Origin: CAZGAH01 sp964523295
GTDB lineage: Bacteria > Desulfobacterota > Desulfovibrionia > Desulfovibrionales > Desulfovibrionaceae
Assembly (NCBI GenBank): GCA_964523295.1
Contig: CAZGAH010000021.1
Location: forward strand, 1-55,049
DNA: 55,049 bases
Reading direction: 5' to 3'
The translations under genes were made by a program, and so were the position numbers. This document shows, piece by piece, positions 1-7,776 of this stretch. The notes under the pieces are model-generated. The model worked only from the letters and a program-made list of their open reading frames with translations. It made no database searches and was not told the DNA's origin. Numbering within the stretch: position 1 is the first letter of the stretch; the number at the start of each line of letters is the position of its first letter.

Positions 1-669
1 TGATCGGGTTCAGGTTGCAGGCCAGCACCGAAACCCACCACCAGGCGGCATTTGCGCCGAATTTACGCGGGGCATAGTCCCGCCGGCCAGGTCGTTCTTC
101 TGTACCGCGTGCGTCTGTTCGCTCTTGCTTCAGCGTTCGTACGACCAGCACAGCAGGTCTTCGCAAGCCCAGCCCATACTTTGGACGCTGTGAGAGACAA
201 AGCGTTGGCGCTGTTGGCGACGCCGGCATCAGACCCAGGCAGGTTTGATGCCACACGGTTGAATTTGTCTGAAATGCTGACGATCATCCCTCCTTTGGCA
301 CTTGGAAAGAGAAATCCGCAGGCCGCATGCTCGAAACATGCCATACAATCAATTAAAACAGGTTGTTAGAGCATATTTTCGTGGCTATTTCCGTGCTGGA
401 TGTACTCTGTTGTGCGACAAAGAGCCGAAAATGTTTTTGACAACATCCGGGCTTGTAGTCTAAAAAGAAAAGCTCTTTTGCGAATTCAGCGCTGCCGGCC
501 ATGCCGTGGACCAGAGGTTTCGTGTTCTTTCGTCCGTACGTCCTCTGCGACAACACCTGGCCTTGTGATCGCAGGCAGGGGCCTGAACCTGGTAGCGGCC
601 TGAATTATCCGATGACAGCAAACGGCAGAACGCATTGCCGATAGAGCACGAGCTAGAGGAGAAGCTTCG
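1..669. other. Gene-poor left edge, no supported gene
   Basis: No convincing gene is seen here. Short open frames of 67 to 105 codons exist on both strands, but they overlap each other, lack a well-placed ribosome binding site and resemble no family I know. The stretch from about 360 to 480 is visibly richer in A and T than the genes to the right. It may hold the promoter of the gene at 670, but no clear -35/-10 pair can be named. Confidence 0.5.
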
Positions 670-1014
670 ATGAGTGAAATGACTTTGGAGAGCCTTGGTC
701 TGAAAAAGCCCTTGGACAAGATGACATCCAAGGAACTGCGCCAGTTGGTAATCGACAAGATTCCCCAGATTACGGGCGCATCCGGGATGGACAAGGATCA
801 GATACTGGCCCAGATCAAAGAGCTGTTCGGGATTGTCGACGAAGAGGGAAAAACGACCTCTCCCTATCAGGCGCAGATATCCAACCTGAAGCGCGAAATA
901 CGCACTTTGCGGGAGGAAAAGAATGCCCTGGAAGGCCGCAAGGGCAGGGAAATTCTGCGTCGGAAAATCAACAAACTTAAGAAGCGCACCCGCCGCCTGG
1001 CCGCTGCGGTCTGA
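670..1014 (+). CDS. Small Rho-N/SAP-like and coiled-coil protein, function unknown
   Basis: A 114-residue protein preceded by the ribosome binding site GAGGAG seven bases before ATG. Residues 18-57 (KMTSKELRQLVIDKIPQI and following, ending ELFGIVDE) read like the helix-extended-helix fold of the Rho termination factor N-terminal domain or SAP-type domains. From about residue 65 the chain is charged and helical (LKREIRTLREEKNALEGRK), a likely coiled coil, and it ends in a very basic tail (KINKLKKRTRRL). The domain resemblance and basic tail suggest nucleic acid binding, but this is inference and no partner gene lies next to it. Codon use matches the GC-rich genes of the window. I do not recognise a named gene. 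The existence of the gene is likely; the function is open. Confidence 0.7.
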   Translation: MSEMTLESLGLKKPLDKMTSKELRQLVIDKIPQITGASGMDKDQILAQIKELFGIVDEEGKTTSPYQAQISNLKREIRTLREEKNALEGRKGREILRRKINKLKKRTRRLAAAV

Positions 1015-1868
1015 TTCGCAGAACGGTTCCTGGCACGGCGTCCGGCACGGCTCCGGGCGCCGTGCTCACGACCGTACGGCGGATCGAATACGCGCCCATT
1101 GTTCAGGCATACTGATCCGGCCAGCCTCATAGTCGTTTCCGGGACAGGTAAAGCCCTGCGGCAAGGCGAACCTCAAGGCAACTTGTCCGGGGGATTGGCC
1201 AGTTACGGAAAGTTCTCCGGGAGGGGAGATCCTGAACTTTGGGTTTGCATTGCACGGCAAATCGGTCGCACCCGTGGTTCGATGGTCGCGGGCGTTATCG
1301 TGGAAGCGCACATAACCATTCGAGCATGTGGATGACTTTTTCCAGAACATGCGCATGGAACTTGTAGCGAATGCGAAGTTGACAGCGGCCTGCAATCATG
1401 AGCGGAAGTTGCGCCAGATCAGGCAATGACCGCACCAGAGCCGAGAGCACTTGCCCCATTCCTCGCTGCCGACTGTAACGTTGCTGCCTTGCGCTGTTTT
1501 TCCGCCACACTGCGACATGAGCGTGCTATAATTTGATTGTCGGGGATATCCATTGGTCGTTAAAATTTCTTGGCGACGATATCCAGACTCCTTCTTTTTA
1601 CAATATTCAGGCACTCATGCCTTCGTAAACTCAGATTTTAGCCCTTTCCTCCTGCTCACTGCATGCTTTTTCTACTGGTTCTTCGCCGAGTCATGTGTAA
1701 TTCGTCTTCATTGACTGCAACGTTCACTGTACGGTAGGTCAAGGCCTCCAAACGGAGATAACAGACAGTAAGTACTACTGAATTGTTGACACCTGGTCTT
1801 GGTCTCTCTGACAGGACTTTCGCCGCACCGCTCCCATTTCCGTGAAATTACAACATGATATTAGCTGG
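1015..1868. other. Gene-poor stretch, probably decayed mobile DNA
   Basis: No intact gene is supported over about 850 bases. Both strands contain overlapping frames of 70 to 110 codons that keep shifting frame, the usual picture of decayed sequence. The composition changes from GC-rich before 1500 to mixed between 1520 and 1860. A TATAAT hexamer sits at about 1530 with no acceptable -35 partner. The stretch ends at the C-terminal remnant of a transposase, so it is probably part of the same insertion-sequence debris. Confidence 0.4.
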
Positions 1869-2547
1869 TTATGCTGCGATTTTCTGTAAGGCCCCTTTGG
1901 TCACCTTGTGGCCGAATACCTTGAGGATGTCGGCTTGGTCCGAGGTTGGCTCCTCAAGTTGTCTCATTGGTTGTTGCTACCAGGAAACTAAATTTACTTC
2001 CAGAAATAGCGGGGTATTCCAGGCTCTGGGAAGGACAGGCAAACTCCGTTTCACACATCAGGGTGCCCTTCAGTCATGGCGACTTAGCAAAAAACGTTTT
2101 AGCGATTTCGTGGATGGTTTTCTCGTCCACCTTGTCCCACTTTTTCCAGAACCTGTCGGAATCAAGCGCATCGATGTCGACGGGGCGGATGTGCTGGATG
2201 GCGGTCGCCTTATACCATTCGGGCATGGCTCGTTTGGAACAGGAATCAATCATGCGGTAGAAAGCAGCGTAGAGAAAGTACTCCCCGACTGACGGGTCGG
2301 TCTCGTTCTTGCTCCTGGGCACGGCCGCATCGATCAACTCGACCAGTCCAACCTCCTGGTCAATGAGGTTCGCCAGCCAGAGTGCTCCGAACTCCTGAAC
2401 CTGGAGCCTTTCCAGCTCGGCCTTCCCTCCGGTGGCCATCCCCAGAATGCGCTCGACCGACCCGAGATAAATCTGGCTGACAACTTTCGGTTTTCCATCG
2501 ACTCGTGCCATCTCGCGGATGTAGTAGTAGGGCCTGCTCTTTTTCAT
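1869..2547 (-). pseudogene. IS1634-family-like transposase relic with internal deletion
   Basis: On the minus strand a frame from 2547 to 2074 encodes 157 residues beginning MKKSRPYYYIREMARVDGKP and continuing KVVSQIYLGSVERI, the usual N-terminus of IS1634-type DDE transposases. Those proteins are normally several hundred residues long, so only the first quarter is present. It stops at TGA 2074-2076. Further downstream, 1967-1869 in another frame encodes a 32-residue tail (PTSDQADILKVFGHKVTKGA) that resembles the C-terminal ending of such transposases. The catalytic core is absent. The element is therefore a dead copy with an internal deletion and frameshifts. The N-terminal assignment is firm; the C-terminal tail is inference. 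A 41-nt segment inside it (2046-2086) recurs at 11554-11594. Confidence 0.7.
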
Positions 2548-2596
2548 TTTTTTGTGCAGATGCGCAATGTACGGACAATGATAGTAGGGTCGTACA

Positions 2597-2836
2597 ATGT
2601 CCAGGAATAAGCCGTTGAAGTATCTGGTATTGCTTGGTGTCGAGGAGCTGGACGCGACTATGTTGCTACGGCTCGCCGAACGCCTCGAGCATGCCGTCTG
2701 TTTTCTCGGGCCTGAGAATGCGACGTGGGCGAATCAATATTTTGAGGAGGTCGGCGTGTTCATCCTGGCTTCCTGGAACACACACGTGCACCATTGTCTG
2801 GCTTCGCGCATCAAGCCACCTCCTTTTTCTCAGTAA
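2597..2836 (+). CDS. Hypothetical 79-residue protein, doubtful
   Basis: An open frame of 79 residues (MSRNKPLKYLVLLGVEELDA and on) that looks protein-like: a hydrophobic strand near the start, then an amphipathic helix (MLLRLAERLEHAV) and another strand (GVFILASWN). This weakly recalls the first half of a receiver-like alpha/beta fold, but there is no acidic pocket or lysine to support it. No good ribosome binding site precedes the ATG. It lies between the transposase relic and the tetrapyrrole genes. It could be a fragment of a decayed gene. I cannot assign a function. Confidence 0.3.
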   Translation: MSRNKPLKYLVLLGVEELDATMLLRLAERLEHAVCFLGPENATWANQYFEEVGVFILASWNTHVHHCLASRIKPPPFSQ

Positions 2837-2942
2837 ACTTCGTCCACTCCACTGACAGCTCCGCGGCCCCGCTTGCATCGAGCGCCGCTTGCCGCTACAA
2901 CCGCTGCGGGCGGTTCATCGGTGCCGCTCGGGGAGGAAACCT

Positions 2943-3434
2943 ATGCGGGATTTGACACGCGCGGAGCAGTGCACCCTGCGCCTGGTACAGGGTACGCTGC
3001 CGGACAGCGCCACGCCCTTTGACGATGTCGCGGCGGCGGTCTCAGCCGAGCTGGGGGAGACTGTCAGTGAGGAAGCCGTGCTCATGCTGCTGCAGGAGCT
3101 GAAGGACGGCGGCCAGATCCGGCGTTTCGGCGCGACCCTGCGGCACCAGAAGGCCGGCTGGGGCGCGAACGCCATGGTGGCCTGGGAGGCGGACAGCGAG
3201 GCCGAGGCCCTGCGCCTGGGTCCGGAGCTGGCGCGCTGCGCGCAGGTATCGCACTGCTATTACCGCCCCGGCTGCCCGGAGTGGCCCTACTCCCTGTATA
3301 CCATGGTCCACGGCCGCAGTCGGGAGTCCTGTCTGAGCGCGGTCGAGCGCCTGGCCCGCGATGTCGGCCTGTCGCGCTATGCCGTCCTGTTCAGCGTCCA
3401 GGAGCGAAAAAAGACCTCTATGGTCTATTTTTAA
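2943..3434 (+). CDS. ahbB: Siroheme decarboxylase subunit AhbB (AsnC/Lrp-like fold)
   Basis: A 163-residue protein of the AhbA/AhbB family, which removes acetate side-chain carboxyls from siroheme to give 12,18-didecarboxysiroheme in the alternative heme pathway of sulfate reducers and archaea. The N-terminal 60 residues form a winged-helix-like segment typical of the AsnC fold (EEAVLMLLQELKDGGQIRRF), followed by GATLRHQKAGWGANAMVAW. The core signature SHCYYRPGCPEWPYSLYTMV holds the tyrosine/arginine-rich region characteristic of the B subunit. The ATG at 2943 is preferred over an upstream one at 2889 because GGGAGGAAA sits just before it and the family begins here. It is followed by hemL after 122 bases. 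No ahbA partner, normally needed for the heterodimer, lies in the window. Older annotation would call this an AsnC-type regulator. Confidence 0.85.
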   Translation: MRDLTRAEQCTLRLVQGTLPDSATPFDDVAAAVSAELGETVSEEAVLMLLQELKDGGQIRRFGATLRHQKAGWGANAMVAWEADSEAEALRLGPELARCAQVSHCYYRPGCPEWPYSLYTMVHGRSRESCLSAVERLARDVGLSRYAVLFSVQERKKTSMVYF

Positions 3435-3556
3435 GCACGGCTGATGCCGGCATTCTCGAGCCGACTGCCGATCCGGAGCGTAAAGACCGCTCTGGTCGCT
3501 TTCTGCACGGCCTGTCGTCCGGCCGAAAAAACCTTCAACCACGAAGAGGGCGCCTC

Positions 3557-4829
3557 ATGACGTCGAAACAGCTTTTTGACCGGGCGCGCGCGGTCATTCC
3601 GGGCGGAGTGAACAGCCCGGTACGCGCCTGCCGCAGCGTGGAGTGCGATCCGCTGTTCATCGCCGAGGCCCGGGGCAGCCGGCTGCGCTCGGTGGATGGC
3701 GACGAATACGTCGATTACGTGATGTCCTGGGGGCCGCTGCTGCTGGGCCATGCCCATCCCGAGGTNNNNNNNNNNCGCGGCGGTACATGCGGCCGTGGAC
3801 CGCGGCGCCAGCTACGGCGCCCCCTGTCAGGCCGAGGTGGACCTGGCCGAGGCCCTGGTGGCCGCGCTCCCCGGCGTGGACATGGTCCGGATGGTCAATT
3901 CCGGGACCGAGGCGACCATGAGCGCGCTCAGACTGGCGCGCGGGTACACCGGCCGGGACAAGGTCGTGAAGTTCCATGGCTGTTACCACGGCCACGCCGA
4001 TCCCTTCCTGGCCAGCGCCGGCTCGGGGGTGGCCACGTTGTCCATACCGGGCACGCCGGGCGTGCCGGCGGCCACGGTCGCAGACACGCTGCTGGCCCCG
4101 TACAATGACCTCGCCGCGGTGCACGCCCTTTTTGCCGCGCAGGGCAAGAACATCGCCGCCGTCATCGTGGAGCCTGCTGCCGGGAACATGGGGCTGGTAC
4201 TGCCGCGTCCGGGCTTTCTGGAGGGCCTGCGCGCCCTGTGCGACGACAACGGCGCGGTGCTCATCTTCGACGAGGTCATCACCGGCTTCCGCGTCGCCTT
4301 TGGCAGCGCGCAGAGCCGCTACGGCGTGCTGCCGGATCTGACCACGCTGGGCAAGATCATCGGCGGCGGCTTCCCGGTCGGCGCCTACGGCGGCCGGCGT
4401 GAGCTGATGCAGCGCATCGCCCCCGAAGGCGACGTCTATCAGGCCGGCACGCTCTCGGGCAATCCGGTGGCCATGGCCGCCGGGCTGGCCACGCTGCGCG
4501 TGCTGGAGCGCTCGGACTACGCAGCGCTCGAGGCGGCCACGACCGCGCTGGCGGACGAGCTGGCCGGGATACTGCGCGGCAAGGGCGTCCCGGTGACGCT
4601 CAACTGTCTGGCCTCGCTGTTCACCCTGTATTTTACGGAAACCCCGGTGACGGATTTCGAGTCGGCCAAGACATCCGACAGCCGGCTCTACGCCGCGTTC
4701 TACCGGCAGATGCGCGAGCGGGGTATCTACCTGGCGCCCTCGGGCTACGAGTGCGCCCTGGTGTCGTTCGCCCACGGGCCGGAGGATTTCGAGCGCACGC
4801 TCGACGCGGCGCGCCAGGTCCGCTTTTGA
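3557..4829 (+). CDS. hemL: Glutamate-1-semialdehyde 2,1-aminomutase (interrupted by assembly gap)
   Basis: HemL converts glutamate-1-semialdehyde to 5-aminolevulinate, the precursor of all tetrapyrroles, with pyridoxal phosphate. The N-terminus MTSKQLFDRARAVIPGGVNS and the segments MVNSGTEATMSALRLARGYT and FHGCYHGHAD are diagnostic, and the cofactor lysine is in TTLGKIIGGGFPVGAYGG. A run of ten N at 3766-3775 splits the gene directly after HPEV. The two halves are out of frame across ten bases. Alignment to the standard HemL segment (HPxxxxAV to GAP) needs exactly one residue between the halves, so the true gap is probably three bases, giving about 421 residues, the normal length. The stop overlaps the start of cbiG by four bases. 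In this context it feeds both heme (ahbB) and cobalamin (cbiG, cobJ) synthesis. Confidence 0.96.
3766..3775. other. Assembly gap (10 N) inside hemL
   Basis: Ten N bases. The reading frame before the gap (HAHPEV) and after it (AAVHAAVDRG) join correctly only if the true length is three bases modulo three, and protein alignment favours exactly three. The run is a fixed-size placeholder. Confidence 0.9.
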
Positions 4830-5884
4830 GCAACGACGGCGGCACGGAGCCGGCAATCGCCGTCTACGCCCTGACCTCGGCCGGCGCCGCGCTGGGCGAC
4901 CGGTTGGCAAAGGCGCTGGGCGGCGAGCTGCATGTACCGGAGCGTCTGGCCGGATCCTGCCCGGGCCAAGGGTTTGCCTCGCTCCCGGCCCTGGTCTCCG
5001 GGCTGTTCGAACGCCGCCGCGGGCACGTGTTCATCGCCGCGGCCGGCCTGGTCGTGCGCATCGTGGCGCCGCTGCTGCGCGGCAAGGATCGGGATCCGGC
5101 CGTGGTGGTGCTCGATCAGCAGGGACGCTACGCGATCAGTCTGCTTTCCGGCCACCTGGGCGGGGCCAACGCGCTGGCCAGGCAGGTTGCGGAGCTGACG
5201 GGCGGCGAGGCGGTCATCACCACGGCCACGGACACGGCCGGCGTCCCGGCCATAGACCTGCTGGCCCTGGAGGCCGGACTGCGCGTCGGCAGCGCGGGCG
5301 CGATCAAACACATCAATGCGCGGCTGCTGGCCAACGAGCCTGTCGGGCTGGATGATCCGGAGGACTGGCTGGGACTGGCGGACGCGTCGGCATCCGGAGC
5401 CTCGCTGTTCGGCCCGCCGCGCGCCGGCGTGCCGCTCGTGCGCGTCGGCTGCGACAGGATTGACCCGGCCAACGAGTCCGGAGAGCCGATACTGCACCTG
5501 CACCCGCGCTGTCTCTGCGCGGGCATCGGCTTTCACCGGGGCGCGACGGCACAGGCGCTGACCGATTTCGTGCTGCGCACGCTCGCGCAGCAGGGCCTGG
5601 CCGCGGCCTGCCTGGGCTGCCTGGCAACCATCGAGCTTAAGCGCGACGATCCCGGACTGATCGCGGCAGCGCGTACGCTCGGCGCCGAGCTGCGCTTCTA
5701 CCCGGCCGAGGCGCTGCGCGCGGTAGTTGTCCCGCATCCGTCGAGCCGGCCGGCGCAGCACGTGGGCACGCCCAGCGTATCCGAGGCGGCGGCCCTGCTG
5801 GCCGCGAAAACAACAACCCTTCTGGTGGAAAAAATCGTATGCACGGACATGACCCTGGCACTGGCGAAGGCGTCCCGATCCTGA
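4826..5884 (+). CDS. cbiG: Cobalt-precorrin-5A hydrolase CbiG
   Basis: CbiG opens the delta-lactone ring of cobalt-precorrin-5A and releases the C20 fragment as acetaldehyde in the anaerobic cobalamin pathway. The chain shows the N-terminal domain (GHVFIAAAGLVVRIVAPLL), the central signature SLLSGHLGGANALARQVAEL followed by AVITTATD, and the C-terminal domain (CAGIGFHRGATAQAL), in the order expected for the family. The first in-frame ATG lies inside hemL; the most likely start is TTG at 4826, overlapping the hemL stop, which gives 352 residues starting with SNDGG. The 3' end overlaps the start of cobJ by 46 bases, so the three genes are probably translated from one message. The use of a TTG start is inference from length and overlap. 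Confidence 0.9.
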   Translation: MSNDGGTEPAIAVYALTSAGAALGDRLAKALGGELHVPERLAGSCPGQGFASLPALVSGLFERRRGHVFIAAAGLVVRIVAPLLRGKDRDPAVVVLDQQGRYAISLLSGHLGGANALARQVAELTGGEAVITTATDTAGVPAIDLLALEAGLRVGSAGAIKHINARLLANEPVGLDDPEDWLGLADASASGASLFGPPRAGVPLVRVGCDRIDPANESGEPILHLHPRCLCAGIGFHRGATAQALTDFVLRTLAQQGLAAACLGCLATIELKRDDPGLIAAARTLGAELRFYPAEALRAVVVPHPSSRPAQHVGTPSVSEAAALLAAKTTTLLVEKIVCTDMTLALAKASRS

Positions 5885-6645
5885 CCGTGGTCGGGCTGGG
5901 GCCCGGCGACATGGCATTGCTGACGCCGCAGGCCCTGGCGGCGTTGCAACGAGCCGAGCTGCTTGTTGGTTACCGCCGCTATCTGGAGCTGCTACCCGGC
6001 GAGCTGCTCGCCGGTCGTCAGGTGGAGTCCTCTGGCATGATGGCCGAGATGGAGCGCTGTTCTGTGGCCATAGACGCGGCCCTGGCCGGTCGGCGCACCG
6101 TGCTCGTCAGCAGTGGCGATGCCGGGGTCTACGGCATGGCCGGGCTGGCGCTGGAGCTGATCGAACGCCGGGGACTGCTCGACCGGCTGGAGCTGGACAT
6201 CGTGCCGGGCGTGCCCGCGGTCATCGCCGCAGCGGCCCTGCTGGGCGCTCCGCTTACGCACGATTTCGCCTGCGTGAGCCTGTCGGATTTGCTGACCCCG
6301 TGGCTGGTGATCGAAAAGCGCGTAGTGCTGGCGGCGGAGGCGGATTTCGTCCTGGCGCTCTACAACCCGCGCTCCCGTCGCCGGGACTGGCAACTGCCCC
6401 GGGTGCTGGAGCTGCTTCGCGGGGTGCGCTCCCCGGACACGCCCGTGGGCATCGTCCGCGAAGCCTTCCGGCCGGAGCAGCGGGTCACTCTGACTCCGCT
6501 CTCTGCCATGGACCCGGGCGCCGTGGACATGCTTTCCATCGTCATTGTGGGGAATTCGCAAAGCCGCCTGGCCGGACGCCGCATGGTGACGCCGCGAGGG
6601 TATCTGCAGAAATACGACGTACCCTCATCCGGCGAGGGCGCATGA
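5839..6645 (+). CDS. cobJ: Precorrin-3B / cobalt-factor III C17-methyltransferase
   Basis: A 268-residue SAM-dependent methyltransferase of the CobJ/CbiH family, which methylates C17 and causes ring contraction of the corrin macrocycle. The SAM-binding tetrapyrrole methylase motifs are clear: LTVVGLGPGDMALLTPQA near residue 15, VSSGDAGVYGMAGLALEL near 90, and the family-specific ALYNPRSRRRDWQL near 174, followed by TPVGIVREAFRPEQ. The first ATG lies 46 bases inside cbiG, and the next block (GVPILTVVGLGPGD) fits a start here or slightly later. It ends ten bases before the convergent response regulator gene. The neighbouring cbiG supports the cobalt-early pathway, in which the symbol cbiH is also used. 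Confidence 0.92.
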   Translation: MHGHDPGTGEGVPILTVVGLGPGDMALLTPQALAALQRAELLVGYRRYLELLPGELLAGRQVESSGMMAEMERCSVAIDAALAGRRTVLVSSGDAGVYGMAGLALELIERRGLLDRLELDIVPGVPAVIAAAALLGAPLTHDFACVSLSDLLTPWLVIEKRVVLAAEADFVLALYNPRSRRRDWQLPRVLELLRGVRSPDTPVGIVREAFRPEQRVTLTPLSAMDPGAVDMLSIVIVGNSQSRLAGRRMVTPRGYLQKYDVPSSGEGA

Positions 6646-6654
6646 AAACTCCGG

Positions 6655-7584
6655 TCACGCCGGCTTGGAAGCGTGCGGGGCGAGCTCGTGGTGTTCAGGG
6701 GGTGATGGCGGTGTAGCTGCTGCGCAGGCCTTTTCCACGGCCTTGAGCAGGGCGGGCGGTGTCATGGGCTTGGTGAGGTAGTCGACCACGCCGATGGCCT
6801 TGGCGGACTCGATCTCGTCGTTACGCCCCGAGGACGAGAGCACGATGAAGCGGGATTCCGGGTCGAGCGCCCGGATGGCGTTCATGGCCTCGAGTCCGCC
6901 CATGTTGGGCATGACCAAGTCCATGACCGTAACCACAGGGGTGAACTGCTTGTAGGCCTCCACGCCCAGCTTGCCGTCGTCGGCGCTCTGCACCACGTAC
7001 CCGGCGCCCTCCAGAATGTCGGTAATCACCTTGCGCATGACCTTGGAGTCGTCGACCACAAGCACCCGTTTGCCGCCTTTGATCTTCTGGGTGATTTTGT
7101 GATTGAAGGCGATTCCGAATTCCATGCGCCCGGCGGCGAGGTTCAGGATGATTTTGTAGTTCTCCTGCCTGCTCTCATTCATCTTGTGCATGTGCGACAG
7201 CTTGACCAGGGCCGGCGTACCGAAGGTTGCCGACAGGCCGTCCTTGTCCCAATCGGATATGGTCAGCCCGATGACCGTATTCAACAGCTCGCCCAAGGCG
7301 TCGATGGCGTCGTCGTCGAGGGAGGAGGGGGCGGCCACGCCCATCTTTTTCATGACCGCGGCGGCAATGGCCAGGGCAACGCGCTCGCTGGACAGGCCGA
7401 GCACAAACAACCCCTTGGCCTCGGGTTCGTCGCGCAGGGTGTATTCAATGAGCATCGCCAGCTGAAAATCCAGCACGGACTCCGCCTCCTGGATGCCCAA
7501 CTTGGACACCTTGATCGAGGTCATTTCCGTGAAAACGCCGGCGGCGTGTTTGGCGAAAGCGAGGATAAATTTTTTCAATTCCAT
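6655..7584 (-). CDS. CheX-like phosphatase domain fused to a receiver domain
   Basis: A 309-residue two-domain protein. Residues 1 to about 160 resemble the CheX/CheC-type chemotaxis phosphatase fold (ALGELLNTVIGLTISDW is the region where CheX proteins carry their E-x-x-N catalytic motif, here ELLN). Residues from about 168 form a complete receiver domain: KRVLVVDDSKVMRKVI with the acidic pair, VMDLVMPNMGG with the phosphoacceptor aspartate, VLSSSGRNDEIESAK and the lysine in VDYLTKPMTP. Family knowledge suggests a protein that receives phosphate and may also dephosphorylate CheY-like partners. It stands alone on the minus strand between cobJ (convergent) and the EutB-EutC gene. No cheA or cheY lies nearby, so its partner is unknown. 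The C-terminal tail is alanine- and proline-rich. Confidence 0.82.
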   Translation of the reverse strand: MELKKFILAFAKHAAGVFTEMTSIKVSKLGIQEAESVLDFQLAMLIEYTLRDEPEAKGLFVLGLSSERVALAIAAAVMKKMGVAAPSSLDDDAIDALGELLNTVIGLTISDWDKDGLSATFGTPALVKLSHMHKMNESRQENYKIILNLAAGRMEFGIAFNHKITQKIKGGKRVLVVDDSKVMRKVITDILEGAGYVVQSADDGKLGVEAYKQFTPVVTVMDLVMPNMGGLEAMNAIRALDPESRFIVLSSSGRNDEIESAKAIGVVDYLTKPMTPPALLKAVEKACAAATPPSPPEHHELAPHASKPA

Positions 7585-7776
7585 GGCAAAAGGCTCCGAC
7601 GTCAGAATTCAGCCTCGTATGGGCTGCGTCATACGCGGGGGCATGCAACAGGAGTCGCAGGCCCGTTCACTGTCCCCCCCCCGGAATCCGCTTTGCGTGT
7701 AGCAAGATAGTATCAATGGAGGCAACCTATCCATACTACAGGCTCTTGTCGAGCAAAAAAACAGGCGACCGCGTGT
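7585..7776. other. Short intergenic region
   Basis: This spacer lies between the CheX-REC gene and the EutB-EutC gene, both on the minus strand. It contains a C run near 7675 and no recognised site. It should hold the promoter of the CheX-REC gene. Confidence 0.4.

Noticed and set aside
1295..1510. Minus-strand frame with a helical, transposase-like appearance (VLEKVIHMLEWL)
   Set aside because: Too short, no recognised motif and no ribosome binding site.
1783..1815. Sequence beginning TGTTGACACCTGG, similar in feel to IS481 or IS3 ends
   Set aside because: No matching inverted end, target duplication or transposase could be found.
7099..7710. Open frame of 203 codons on the plus strand
   Set aside because: It is the shadow of the CheX-REC gene on the other strand and has no family resemblance.
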